A DNA stretch of 64,000 nucleotides, from positions 15,780,044 through 15,844,043 of the forward strand of contig OX393565.1 in NCBI GenBank assembly GCA_947652115.1. Reading direction: 5' to 3'. Below the pieces are notes generated by a model that was not told the DNA's origin, made no database searches, and worked only from the letters and a program-made list of their open reading frames with translations. This stretch comes from Blastomussa wellsi. Its lineage: Eukaryota > Cnidaria > Anthozoa > Scleractinia > Plerogyridae. Position 1 is the first letter of the stretch; each line of letters begins with the position of its first letter. The translations under genes and the position numbers were made by a program. Below, one piece after another: positions 23,340 to 35,354 of the stretch.

Positions 23340-25620
23340 TTTGTGGCGAATTGGATAAAGGTCATGGAAAATTGAAGCCTCCCTTGCAATTGCAGAAATT
23401 CCGCTGAGAATGACCATGAAACATTACAAAATCCTGCCAGAACCCAACAAAAAAAAATTGGACCTGAGCCAACAATTAATGAAAACCAATACATGGTTAG
23501 CAGTAAACTTAGACACATGTGACCTCAATGACTTCTAAATCTGTACCCACAATCCGGTCATGTGACACTAGTCAGCGGATACCTTCTTTTGACAGCTGTC
23601 AATTGTCTATAACATGGATGCCTGATATCAAAAGATGCATATTTACTTATGGCACTCCACTATTAATATTAAACTACATTCCAAGGGTTGCGTATGTTGT
23701 GTACACACCTACGAGACATGAAAAATGGGCTTTATGGGTCTACAAGTATGGTGTTCTGCTTGGCGGCCCGAATTGAGCTCCGCTATAAATCTACTGGCAC
23801 TATATCACAAATGCTGTTCTCTGATTGGCTATGCTCATTACTCACTAGGGGTTGACAACAAAATGGTGGACACTTCTTCACACTTATGAAGTGCTTTCAG
23901 TGTGTGAAGAAGATTTGGATAATTTTGTGGTTAAGTTTTGACCGTCTAGTTGATCGATACTAAAACAATTACCTGTAAATTATTCACTTTAGATTTATAT
24001 CTTGTGGTATTTTCAAGCAATAGAAATTTCAAGCTCATAATCTAACTGTTAAACAGAAAAGCCGAGCTCCTAGTCAAATTGTTATACAGATGTTCATTTC
24101 AGATGCTATTTTGTATTTTAACCCGCGGTATACCTTCATCCTCAATTCTTCGAATACATATATCATGGCTGTTGACATCAGAGCTGGGGGAGGAATTGAT
24201 GCCATTAGACTCCAAACCTGCAGTATATGGATGGGATTGGACTGGATCTGATCGGAACAGATTAACAAAATGTGGACCTGACAGAATCGGATTGAGAAAA
24301 CCCAGGAGAAAAAATTACAACTTAGACAAGACAGGGCGAGGAGCCATCCACTGGGCTTACACAGGAGCCCACCTTGGTTAACAATTTTTTTATAATTAGT
24401 CTGTGTATGTGCACCTCGGTTTATCTTTTTTTATTAGAAGTAAAGCTGTAAATTCTGATTTTAGGTGTAGGAATTAGTGAAGAACTGATTTGAATAATGC
24501 CACACTTCACACACTATGACCACACAGAGGATGGTTACCCCGGGGTTTCCTTTGGTAGATTTTTCTAAAAATTTGATGAATATTCAAGACAGAAACATTG
24601 ACTATATCAAATCAGTTTTCTATTCATCAGAGCAATTAAGTTTTATTGTTAAAAAAAACCAATGCAGTAATATGAGCAAATGTTTTTTATTGCCTAAAAT
24701 GCCAGGAAAAAATTTGTTTCATGTGATGTCATCAAAATAGAAGTAGCAGTAGATTTTTGGCTCATCCTCTGTGTAAAAACCTGCGAACTCGTCATTGACG
24801 TAAAACAAAGAACGATCAAGACAACAAAGAACCTCAAAACAATACAGAAAAGAAAACAATAGCTAAAAAACAAAGAAAAAAGTCAGGTTTTTACACCGAG
24901 GTAAACCCAGATTTTCATTCAAACTTGGCTATTGGTTATGACAAATTAGAACAAAGAAATATGGCCCATTTTAAGAACCAAGCTGGCCCATTATTCTCCA
25001 AGCTCAAGCACTAAATATTTGATATTCTTTCTGTTGAAAGCAGTTTTTCATTTTTTCACTTCAACCCCCAACTCAAAAATAGGTTATACTTTTTAGTAGT
25101 CCCCATTTGCCCAGATATGTCCAGGATTGACCGCTAATGAGATGCAAGCTCCTCATGGTAAGCATCACAAAGTGGCCCCATTGATAAAAGTTCACTAAAA
25201 TATGTAATGCTGTAGTAGGTGATAATTATGAAAATGGGAAATAACCCAATTAATATCAAGTAGAAACTGAACAATACTTGCGTTCAATCCTGGACATAAG
25301 TGCATCCACCTACTTTTGCCCTCCCTCTCACCCTTTCCAAAAAAAACTACCATTCATGCAAAATACAATTCATACAATTTTACAACTTGCATTTATTTCC
25401 ACGTTTGATGACCTTTCATCTGCAACAATTAACAATTTACTGGCAATTCGTACATCTAGCTTTGCTGCATGGTATACATGCATTTATTTCCATGTTTCAT
25501 AACCTTTTAACTGCAACAATTTCACAAATAAAGGATAACTTGTTTAAACATATTAACATTGTACGGTAAATAATTAAAATGAACTATATACACAAAGACC
25601 TGCTGCTATTTATAAAAAAT
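23340..25620. other. No gene supported
   Basis: Only short, unconserved ORFs. Near-reciprocal pieces (CCTCTGTGTAAAAACCTG at 24765 and CAGGTTTTTACACCGAGG at 24883) hint at another small inverted-repeat element. Confidence 0.4.
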
Positions 25621-25824
25621 TCTTGCCTTGGGTAGCATAGTTTCAAGAGCAACCCTCCAAGGACAACCCTATGTTATACAACTCAATCTAAAATTAAGTC
25701 ATCAACTGAATACAAAGACTTTGGTGGTTCAAAATTGTTTAGACCTAACCGTCTTAGGCTTTTGTTTTCAGCTAGGCAGTTTCCAATTTAAGCAATTGGA
25801 AAGAAGCCTGAAATCAAATCCCAT

Positions 25825-25887
25825 TGAATCAGGGCTTCGATGGGATTTAATACAGGTGCGATGCTATACCAACTGAGCTATGAAGCC
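25825..25887 (-). repeat. tRNA-Thr-like repeat, degenerate copy
   Basis: Minus strand reads GGCTTCATAGCTCAGTTGG with an intact box A, but box B and the anticodon stem are decayed. It lies about 235 bp from a better copy and shares flanks (CCAATTTAAGCAATTGGAAA). Confidence 0.65.
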
Positions 25888-26053
25888 ACACATTGGGAGC
25901 AAGGTCAGTTTATTGAGTTCATATCTTCCCGTGAGGTGTGGAATGATGTGTAGTATATATGAAATAATTCATATTTGAACTGCGGATATAGATGAAAGTG
26001 AAGAATGATCATCGCTGTTTATTTCCAATTTAAGCAATTGGAAAGAAACCTGA

Positions 26054-26124
26054 AAAAATCAGGGCTTCGAACCCGTGAGCTCCGCGATACGGGTGCGATG
26101 CTCTACCAACTGAGCTATGAAGCC
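26054..26124 (-). repeat. tRNA-Thr(CGT)-like repeat
   Basis: Minus strand reads GGCTTCATAGCTCAGTTGG, GTAGAGC, an anticodon-like loop CCCGTAT (CGT), and GGGTTCGAAGCCC (box B). The acceptor stem does not close (3' side lacks TGAAGCC) and position 33 is C, so this is a tRNA-derived element rather than a functional tRNA gene. Confidence 0.7.
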
Positions 26125-26717
26125 ACACATTGGGAGCGAGGTCAATTTAACATGATGCCCTGGACTGGTATCCAGGCCTTGCTGTATCTTGAGCAAGAAT
26201 AGTCATTTCTTCGCATGCTCAATCATTAGAAATAAAATTTTCCTAATAAACATAAAATATTTGAAAAAATTAAGGTTCTTATACCCTCTTTTACTGTTCG
26301 ATCAGGTACAACCCTACATTTAATTTCAACACACATTTACAAGGCGTATGCAACTGCAAAACTGGATTGGCATACGACCTCCGTTATCAGTTAGTTGACA
26401 TTCAAAGGGGACAGACCACAATCTCAATGTTGGCTCCTGTAAAAAGATATCTAATTGCCGTAACCGTTCATCAGTAGGATGCCTAAAATGCTTGTAACTC
26501 CACGAGTTGACCTTGGGATGACTTCATGTAACCACAAATGAGGAAATAGACCTTAATATCAGGCTCCAAATTGTTTTTATTTATTTCTAGTTTTAAATAC
26601 TAAATATTTAACTTGAATGTGTTACCTTTATTTTAGTTCTTCAATAACAAAAGGTTTTTATAATCACATCTAAAGTAATACCAGCCACTGTACTACTCAA
26701 GTCTTCAATGAACATTA

Positions 26718-27045
26718 AATCCTGCAAATTTACATTTGAAAATTTTTCAAATGTGAATGTACAAATTTATTGCAATAAGTAAAATTAAGATAATCATAAT
26801 AATAATAGATAATAATATTATTATTCATTCGTAAATAATATTTTTTATTTAGATAAATTTGTACATTTGCATTTGAAAAATTTTCAAATGTAAATGTGTA
26901 CATTTATTTAAATAAGTAATATTATTTAAATAATAATAATGAATAATAATGTTATTATTATTTATTATGATTATTTTAATTTTATTTATTGAATTAAATT
27001 TGTACATCTACTTTTGAAAATTTTCAAATGTAGATGACCAGGATT
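26718..27045. repeat. Three AT-rich hairpins with a shared core
   Basis: CATTTGAAAATTTTTCAAATG (26735), CATTTGAAAAATTTTCAAATG (26872) and CTTTTGAAAATTTTCAAATG (27010) are near-perfect palindromes spaced about 140 bp. Flanking TTTGTACAT and TAATAATAATATTATTAT blocks are themselves symmetric. A fourth, weaker version is near 28100. Confidence 0.75.
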
Positions 27046-27109
27046 TAATAATACCCAATAATTCTTTAACATTAATACCAATGACAATTAATAAAAATAA
27101 TGATTGATC

Positions 27110-27725
27110 ATGATCATCATCAGTATTGAAAATTCACACAGCTATTCATGGCATCGAAGCTGGTTTCTTCATTGGCTCTAGGCAACAACAAGTTGTCTAG
27201 GGAAGCCAAGAAACACCCTTATGCTTACTTTGTTCTCTTCTCTACATCTCCAGCACTTTCTCAAGAATATTCTTGCCAACCGACCCCAACAATTGCACAT
27301 CTCAATGGTTCTGAGGTTGACTTGTTCAATCTCAGTGGTTTTGGTATTCAACATAACAATATTAATTAATAATAATAATCGATCATCTTCATTATTATTA
27401 TTAATCCCTAGAGATTCAAATGACAATAAGCGTGGGAGCCATGTTGGATGACCAAACAAAAGAGGTTAACCAGAAATCTTTTGTTTATGTCATCTAATAT
27501 TGTGTTGATTATGTCACCTGCAAAACAAGAATTGAAAATTCACACAGCTATTGAAGATGGTTTCTTCATTGACTTTGGGCAACAACAAGTTGCCTAGGGA
27601 AGCCAATAAACCATTTGTTTTCTTTGTTCTCTTCTTTACATCTCCATCACCTTCCTAACAATATTCTTGCCAACCGACCCCAACAACAGGAACGCACACC
27701 TGAATGGTTCTCAGGTTGACTCATC
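27110..27725. repeat. Direct duplication of a 200-bp segment
   Basis: GAAAATTCACACAGCTATT, then GGTTTCTTCATTG, GGGAAGCCAA, AATATTCTTGCCAACCGACC and CAGGTTGACT are collinear in 27127-27332 and 27531-27722. Reading frames differ between the copies, so coding is unlikely. Confidence 0.75.
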
Positions 27726-27729
27726 TCGA

Positions 27730-28900
27730 TGATCCTGATGCTCCCACTACCACTAGAATAACCTTTGTCATCACACCTCATTTTTTTCTAACTTCTGTCG
27801 CAAAATCTTGGTCCTTTTCAACTTTTTCATCTTCCTTCTCTCTCACCCAACCACCCTCTAGCATTGCCACATCTATCATTTGTAAGCTCTTGTCTCTTTT
27901 GTCAATGATTGCCAAATACATGCTGACGTCCGATCTCACCCTGATTAGATATGTAAATTGGCCCTGAAAAGCCCCATATGGGAGTGGTCAATCAAGTTCA
28001 AAGTCTATATCGCCTTCTAGCCCTAATTTCATGGTCTGTTATTATTATTATTATTGTTATTTATTACTATTATTATTATTTTGCATCTAAACCACAAATT
28101 TACCTACGAAAAATTTTCAGATGTAAATGTGTATGGTGGATTATCAAACATTATATAATTTTATACCTCATCTCTCCCTACTTTCCTATTTATAATATGA
28201 TTTAGAACATGCTATCAAGGTTTACTTTTCATGCATATAAAGTCATCCTGGGGTCTAAATCAAAAAGGCGTTTTTACGATTTGTATTGAACATTGGATAA
28301 AATGGGTAGTAAAAGTAAAGATTTGTTTGTTGTTGTAAGTGGAAATGGGGATCTTTCTAAACTTGATTCTTCCATACATTTTAGCAAAGTTCTAAAATGT
28401 AATAATAATAATTCCTATAGCACTATTTCCTTGAGTTCAATGGCACTTTACAACAGTCAAGAACTGAGCTAAAAATATGACAAAAATGTTAAACAATAAA
28501 ATTATTACATTTTCACAATTATAATCCATAAAAAGTCAATTAATTAAAAATATTTTAAATTATATAATATGAAATAATATGAAACAAAATATTATTTAAA
28601 ATATGCTTTGCTAAAGGAAATGTTTTCAGTGTTAAGACAACATCCACTAGTCTCTGTTCTCTAATACACTGACAATGTAAGGAGAAACCAGCTGTTGATC
28701 ACTTTATCTTCCCAGTCATGTTTCTCATGCCCAGTTTAGAGACGAATGTTAGCTGGATAACAGACAACATTTAACATGGTTTCCATGTTCTCTCAGCCAT
28801 TGATCTTCGCCACTTTCTATTCCATTTACTGCATGTGGTGTTGGCATCAGTTTGGAAACAAATCAGTGGAAGGCTCGGCGTTAGAGAAAGGATTCAGTTG
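27730..28900. other. No gene seen
   Basis: AT-rich with TTA microsatellite runs at about 28041-28080. Confidence 0.4.
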
Positions 28901-28934
28901 ATTAAAGGTCCTGCAGAGTACAAGGAAGAAAAAA

Positions 28935-30595
28935 CCTACATTGTAAAAAAATGGGGCTTAAATGGACGATGTGTAACAGTTTTGACACTTATTGTCCGAA
29001 GTACAAAACTAGGAATAGCTAAAAACAACGCGTAATAAAAACCGGTTATAACATAAATTCATTCTCATTGTCACTACATTTGAACTATGCAAACGACATC
29101 GATGCCTTATTAACTGGGTTCTAATTGGAGGGCATTATCGAATTGGGCCATGACGTAGTAATTTCTTAAAGAAATTAAATGAATTGAGGCAAAATGATTT
29201 TCACGGCCAAAACTGAGGACGAAACTTATCCTTTTTCTTGTTTTTCTCGGAGATAGAAAGGATTGAAACAGAAGGAGGTTTTGCTACTGCTAAGCATTTC
29301 CAGTTCCACTGTATATAGCATTTTACGAGGATTGAAAACAGAAATCTTCACCAGGCTAAAGAAACACGAATCAGCCCTCGGATTCTCCAAGGAAAGAGAA
29401 GATCCCTGTGTAAAGTCAAATTCACTTCTAAACCGCCGATACAATGCATAAAAAAGGAAATTTTACCGTTTTGCGAATTGTCGAAAGATCAAAGTAATAT
29501 TGCTTCTCAGTAATGCAAAAGACTTTGTGCCATGCTGCAATGCAGTAAGGTGTAATGTGACACGCGCACGTGACATATCAACTCATTGTTACTTTGTGGT
29601 TCTTTGTCGCGTATTTATTCCTTAATTTCTCTAAAAATTGCCAACTTAAGGTATAGAATGTCTTTACTTTAGTCGTGTTATATATAATCAACCTTCGACG
29701 AGGAACAAAAGTGTATATCTTACGAAATTTCACGGTTAACCGTATTGAAATAAATAACATTGGTATTAGCTTTTAACTTTGATGGTTAACCGTGGGTAGT
29801 CGTTCTCATTTACACATATTTGTTAATTTCTTGTCGTAAAAACAATGATGCAATACATTTCTGAAAGGAAAAACCATTTCTTCTAGTTTTCATCGTAAAA
29901 TTTGTACAATATTTCAGTCACTAGATCGCGCATAACCATTCGTTAATTAGATTAATCCATACAGAACCCAAGAATTTGGTTTTGCGGTGGGATAAAGAAC
30001 ATTAATCACCATCCCGTTCAAATGTTTCTGCTATTTCCTTAACAATGCAACAAACAATGTTCTTTATCATAGATTGCTTATATAGAACCTCCTCAAACCT
30101 CGTAAACGGACAAAGTGCATGTAGAACCCCCGCGGAGTCCTCGTGCTTAATTTTGTTGAGGCAATTAGCTCACCATATCTCAATTTCCCATCCAAAATAT
30201 GTCATTTGCAACTTTAAAAAATCGAAAATGGCTCTAGAACACAAATTTAGTGCAATTCTTAAAAATAACCCTGTTAGAGCTTGGAAATATAGCGGATACA
30301 CTTTCTATTCACAAAAAACACACCTCGGACAATAAGTGACAAAAGTAGTTGACACATTGACTCGACATGGCATTTTATAAAATTAACTACTCTCTACAAA
30401 AATACCCCCTTCCCCCCATCCAATGTTGTTGTTGTTGTTGCAGTGAAGGACTTCCCGAAACAGACTACGACACTGGTAGGGGGCAGGGGGGTCGTGAATG
30501 AGGGGGGTGGAGTGAAATGAACCTGTATTGTAAAAAATGGGGCTTAAATGGACGATGTGTCAACCCTTTTGACACTTATTGTAGATAACAGAATA
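28935..30595. repeat. Dispersed copies of one repeat end
   Basis: TGTAAAAAAATGGGGCTTAA plus GACACTTATTGTCC occurs at 28940-29000, again in direct orientation at 30527-30585, and part of it inverted at 30328-30357. Together with the TTG microsatellite at 30425 this looks like nested copies of one element. No gene in between was supported. Confidence 0.5.
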
Positions 30596-30800
30596 CTGGG
30601 TAACAGCTTGAAATGGGTCAAAATGGATATTGAAAAAATAAATGTGATTTTCACCTTACCTTGAGTTACTTTTGTGGGTGTTTTATTGCCCTCGTTCTCT
30701 CTTCCCTTTATGATTCAACATGGTTATTATCAAGATCCTGCTGAGAAAAGCTCTTAAATTGGAAAAATGCATTAACTTAATCAGGAAATGAGACATTAGT
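30590..30800 (-). repeat. Exon-like module, copy 1
   Basis: TTTCACCTTACCTTGAGT, TGGGTGTTTTATTGCCC, TTATGATTCAACATGG and TTAATCAGGAAATGAGA match modules near 33.1, 33.6 and 33.9-35.06 kb. On the minus strand each has a CAG acceptor-like start and a GTAAG donor-like end, but coding frames differ. Confidence 0.65.
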
Positions 30801-31263
30801 GTTTTGGTTTAATGCATCAAAGTGTGTAGTCATGGAGCACTGGTAACCCTTGTTATATAATACACTGATTATCTCACATTCCCTTGCTCAGTCATGTGGC
30901 CCATTGCTCACTTACTATTGCCCATCACTTAGTGATGATAGAATAATATATTATGATACAATACTATACTGTCACATTCCCTTGCTCATGCAGTTTCACA
31001 GACTCTCACTCAGATCCATCACACACTGCTTAGAGGTCTGGTGTCTTTCTTGTTTTAGTGATGTGGCTCATTCACATATATTATCAGTCTGCTACTTAGC
31101 TCTACTTTACACAGAGCAGTCAGCAGTAAATAAACTACTACTTGCCATACACATTTAAATTTAACCTTACCATTTTCTTAGCCTTGTAAATTTTTCAATT
31201 CTTCTAAATGTTTATAACATTTAAGAAAAATCCCAACATGCAACTTATTCTAGACCTTCTGCA

Positions 31264-32318
31264 CAGGGCTGCAAATAACAGTTGGACATCGGAGAATGGC
31301 TGACCAAAATTCCCCAATGTAAAAATCCTGACTGTAGTCGGATAGAATAGGTGCGTTTGCACACACAACGGTAATTGGCATTTCCCACTGTAAATTATCC
31401 TGTGGCACATCACACTTTTACATGTTAACCACCGGTTATTCGCATGTACTTTAACAACATACAAACAACTGTCATGTAGTTCAGGGATGAGAAACTCGAC
31501 ATTGCTTGCCTCTTCACCATTTACTTCCAAATATGATGCTCACAGCATGCCCAAAATTTTGCCATTTCTATAGCGGGATTCATTCTGACGTCATTGTTTA
31601 CCTTTTTCTCATTAGCATACGGCTTGGCTTACAGAAGGCAAAATGTTAGATATGAATGGACTCCAAAGAGAGCTAGTGACATTAAGTATATGGTGAAATT
31701 TTTAGCTTTTTGTGTGTAATATTCAAAGAGAAATTGTCTTTCAAAAACTCCAAAATTTCTGGGTGGCAAAAGCACTAATGAGCTCATCCATTCTTTGTAT
31801 AATTTTGAGTTTTTAAACCCGCGTCAGACAAAAAGAATTTAATACATTGAGCTGAAATTCATGGGCAGAGTTAATCGTGCCATGAACTTTCAATATTCAG
31901 AACTGATTTTTTCGTAGCTCCATCAGAAACTGAATTGTTTATGCTAATGAGGCAAATATTATAAACAAGGATTCCCCTATTGTGGAAGAGTTGTTTATTC
32001 CAACAATGGTGCGAATAAAACCAGTGAAAGGAAACCAAGTGTTTGTTTTTCACGTAATGATACCAAATGAAGAATCGTGATTGGCTCTTGTACCATGGAA
32101 ATCAAAACACCCTTCCAACTTACCAGTAAAAGTGCCCCAAGCAACTGCACCTGATATCCGGAGAATTTTAAACTGCTTCATTAATGTGAATGCCAAGGTT
32201 TAGCATTGACAATACTGTATCAAGGAGTTCTGTAATATGACATCTGATATCAATACTGTTTTGTCCGATCAAAATGGTGACATATGTCCTTTCACAGGAA
32301 AAAATAGTTGCAGCCCAA
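31264..32318. mobile_element. hAT-like MITE ends with nested sequence
   Basis: CAGGGCTGCAAATAACAG at 31264 and ATAGTTGCAGCCC at 32305 are the two ends of an element also seen at 57871-58442. Shared internal blocks include GACCAAAATT and CAAGGAGTTC. About 500 bp of unrelated AT-rich sequence is inserted. Confidence 0.55.
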
Positions 32319-32560
32319 CATGTGGAATTTCCTTTTTATTTTTCCTGCCTTCGATTGGGAATTCAATGATGATGACAATTACTAAATCTTTTGCCAATCT
32401 GACAAAAATATTAACCTCTTACTAACAGAGTGTGAGGGCCATACTGGGGAACATTGGCCCAAGGTCGTGGCAGTGTGGACCAATCCCAGCAAGGTCCATA
32501 CAAAAACAACCAAGGGCCAATATTCCCCGTAATGGCTCGAGCAAGCTAGGTTAGTAAGCA

Positions 32561-32656
32561 ATATAATTTGGTTTTATCAACATACTGTTATACAATTGTT
32601 ATACTTCCCACCGACACAGCACCACAGTTTCTCTAGAAACTTACCCCCTCTATTCA
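32561..32656. mobile_element. 96-bp Penelope-like 3'-end fragment with 14-bp target duplication
   Basis: TAGGTTAGTAAGCA occurs exactly at 32547-32560 and 32657-32670, flanking an insert containing TTATACTTCCCACCGACACA and ACCCCCTCTATTC. The insert also matches 51764-51858. Family name is inference. Confidence 0.65.
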
Positions 32657-32969
32657 TAGGTTAGTAAGCAGTTTATTATGTGGCACTTGGGTCATGCATG
32701 CAAAAGGCTTCTACTGTAACATGTTTTGATGCCGCAAGTATCTCATGAAGAACAAGTAACCACGGTTTTGGAAACATTTTTTTTTAATTAGAGTATTTAT
32801 ACAAGTTTTCTTTTCGCAGTTCTAGTTAAAATTTTAAATTACCCAACTTTAGAAAAAATACGTGGCTTAGGACCGTTTCTATGGAAACAGTCCGTATGGC
32901 AAATCCTGGGCAAGAAAGAACCAATCAGAATGCTTGGATTATTCTTGACATATAATAAGCATGCTTAAA

Positions 32970-33215
32970 AATACTCACATTAGTCCAGAAATCTAGCTAA
33001 AAGGTATTACTTAACAGCTAGGCAACAAAATGCTGCATAACACCTGATGGATATTGAGAAAAAAATCCTTTCACCTTACCTTGAGTTCCTGTGGGTGTTT
33101 TATTACCCTTACGCTAGCTTGTTCCTCTTCCCTTTATGATCCAACATGATTTTGAAGATGCTACAGAGAAGCCCCTTAAATTGGTATAAATCAGACAGTT
33201 AATGAGGAAAGAAAC
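32970..33215 (-). repeat. Exon-like module, copy 2
   Basis: AAAATACTCACATTAGTCC through GCCCCTTAAATTGGTATAAA is a duplicate of 33770-33910 plus 34928-35060. Contains the minus-strand ATGTTGGATCATAAAGGG piece and GTAAGG donor-like site. Confidence 0.65.
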
Positions 33216-33554
33216 ACAATTTTAAGTAAAACAATAACTCAGGATAAAGATACTGGGGATTACAGCTACAATCTTGGACAGAGAGACACTTGAAACAAAT
33301 TTCTTGTAAATGGGGCACCAAATATAGTTTCTTAAACCTCCCTCCCCTTTCAATGTGGTCAATGTTGTTGTGTTCTAAAAAGTCCCATGAAACAACAATG
33401 AGAAGGTGGAGAGGGGGTAAAATATATTTTTGCCTGCTGATAGGTCAAGACATTCATAGAAAGTGTATTGTATTCATTTGTCTAAAGTAATTCTATTGTT
33501 TAGACAACAATAATTATTGTAAAAGCTTTAAATGGATGTTAACAGAATAAAGGC

Positions 33555-33705
33555 TCTTTCAACCTTAGCTTACCTTGACTCAGTTGTGTTTTGTATTGTC
33601 CTTTTTATCTTTTCTCCTTATGATCCAACATGGTTTTGAGGATCCTGCAAACAAAGTCTCTAAAATTGTTATAAATCAGTTGACTTGATCAGGAATGAGA
33701 GACTG
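33555..33705 (-). repeat. Exon-like module, copy 3
   Basis: Same TTATGATCCAACATGG core and donor/acceptor-like edges as the other copies; stop codons fall at different places. Confidence 0.65.
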
Positions 33706-33910
33706 AGTTTACACATTAATTATTTTGCACTTCAAAATCAGGCTGGCTTGACAAAAACATACATGCTTCCAAAATGCTCACCTTAATAAAAAACACATGG
33801 CTAAAGATACTGGGTAAGCTTGGCAACGAAATGCTTCATAGCAACCAAGAGATAAAGAAATTTTTTCATCTTACCCTGGTCTTGTGGGTGCTGGTGTTTT
33901 ATTGCCTTTA

Positions 33911-34927
33911 TGCACGTATCAATGGTTTGCCCCAGGATGGGGGGGGGGGGGCGGGCAACCCACGGGAATTTGACTTTGTGAGGCTCCACCTGGGTAGGGA
34001 TTTTGTCGCCATCTTGGAAAGTGGAGAGGGACTGGGAACGAGCGGCCATCTTGACAAAACCCAGAAGTCATTTGGATGAGGTTCCCGCGTTTTTGCTGTG
34101 GTTTTCACAATGGCAGAACGGAAGGTAAGGATGATCTTGATGCTTTTAAAGTGAAAACTGTTGTTTTTAACGTCCATCAGTTATCTATCTTGAAGTTTTG
34201 TAACACATAGTGTTTCTTTCTGTCGGACTTTTAAAGAAATAGTCGCACAGAACCTTATTTAAAAAAAAATGCATTCTACTTAGCATGATTTCACTAGGTG
34301 CTCTGCAACGAGTTAATTTTGACATAGCAGTAGATCGAAAAATCATGTGTATAAATACGAAATAGTCTTGGGGTTCCGAAATATCTATTCTTAAATAACA
34401 CGCCAGCTGTCATATGCAGCCAACTAACATCAGCTGGATGACACTGGATTGCAATTTTCATGACTTCATTTGTGTGAGTCGTAAATAATTGGGACCTCCT
34501 TGTGTGCTTCCTTCCCTTAAGGTACTCTGTGGCTACTGTAAACAAGAAGACCCAGCAGAGGGTGATGAAGATGAAACAGTAGAGTGGATACAGTGTGATG
34601 CCTGTGATAAATGGTATCACCAAGTTTGTGCAATAACCCCACTTGATGATGACATGTTCTGGCATTGCACATTTTGTATTGCTGTAAATACTATGTGAAT
34701 AGTGTCACTAAGTATCTTGCAATAATATGTTGTGAGTACCTGAGTTTGTTAACATGAGATTGTTGTACCTGAGTTTGTTGCAGAATTTGTGATCCCCAGG
34801 GGTGGGAATTTGACTGTCAATGGAGACCCAGGGGTAGGGAAATTGACATTTGAAGACCAAAAATTTTCAAATTCCCCTGGGGTCACCCCCCCCCCCCCCA
34901 TCCTGGGGCAAACCATTGATAGGTGCA
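33911..34927. mobile_element. PIF/Harbinger-like inverted-repeat element carrying a PHD-finger gene
   Basis: Left end TGCACGTATCAATGGTTTGC and the reversed right end TGCACCTATCAATGGTTTGC match at 19 of 20 positions and continue through CCCAGGATGGGGG into G/C homopolymers. TTA at 33908-33910 and 34928-34930 is a 3-bp target duplication, and the surrounding module is restored if the element is removed. No transposase; the only gene is the PHD-finger gene. Confidence 0.8.
34110..34698 (+). CDS. Small spliced PHD-finger protein inside a transposable element
   Basis: Exon 1 34110-34124 encodes MAERK and ends in AAG before GTAAGG. Exon 2 34522-34698 follows a CCCTTAAG acceptor in phase 0 and ends in TGA, giving 63 aa. 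Cysteines and histidine are at C8, C11, C30, C33, H38, C41, C54 and C57, the Cys4-His-Cys3 pattern of a PHD zinc finger, with the usual Trp (W52) two residues before C54. The acidic loop between C11 and C30 (GDEDETVEW) and the aromatic WYH after C33 are PHD-like. PHD fingers usually read histone H3 tails; here almost nothing else is present, so the protein would be a free reader module. Both exons lie inside the terminal inverted repeats. Function is inference. Confidence 0.72.
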
Positions 34928-35067
34928 TTAAGTTAGCTTGTTCCCTCTTCTATTTATGATCCAACATGATTTTTGAAGATCATGCAGAGGGAGTCCCTTA
35001 GGGTTAGGTATAAACCAGTTCGTTAATCAGGAAAGAGACACAATTTTAAATAAACCAATAACCCTGA

Positions 35068-35225
35068 TGTTAAATGTAGTAACATGAAGTCCTAACTGAC
35101 CGCTGGCCGGCAGTAGCGATGTCTCAGAGTTGTTCCTGTTGTCGTTGGTTCTAGCTGTATGAATCGATCGTATTAAAGCATGTCGTGTTTATGCCTGTCG
35201 TCTTCGTACCTTTACGGACTCAACA
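35068..35225 (+). mobile_element. 5' LTR of a Ty3/Gypsy retrotransposon
   Basis: About 158 bp beginning TGTTAAATG and ending CTCAACA, immediately followed by a primer-binding-site-like TGGTGTCAGAAGTGGGAT. The gag open reading frame starts 130 bp downstream. No 3' LTR was found. Confidence 0.65.
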
Positions 35226-35243
35226 TGGTGTCAGAAGTGGGAT
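35226..35243 (+). other. Primer-binding-site-like sequence
   Basis: TGGTGTCAGAAGTGGGAT directly after the LTR terminus, the usual position and style for Gypsy elements. Confidence 0.6.
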
Positions 35244-35354
35244 CTTCCTACTAGCCTACAGCTGTGGAGATAAAAGCAGTCGGAGAAACGGATCGAATAG
35301 GCGAACTAACCGGTCAAACTTCACGCGGATCCTACGCACGTGGTTTCAAACAAG

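Larger units (their letters stand above)
33770..35062 (-). repeat. Exon-like module, copy 4, split by a transposon
   Basis: Left part 33770-33910, right part 34928-35062; together they match 32970-33215 end to end. The 1,017-bp insertion between them proves the module is older than the PHD-carrying element. Confidence 0.7.

Noticed and set aside
26054..26124. Functional tRNA-Thr gene
   Set aside because: Acceptor stem does not pair, C at position 33, and a degenerate duplicate nearby; better read as tRNA-derived repeat.
26718..27045. CRISPR array
   Set aside because: Repeats are palindromic AT-rich hairpins in eukaryotic DNA, with only three irregular units and no cas genes.
33774..34177. 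ORFs across the left end of the PHD-carrying element
   Set aside because: They span the insertion boundary and a poly-G tract; not conserved-looking.
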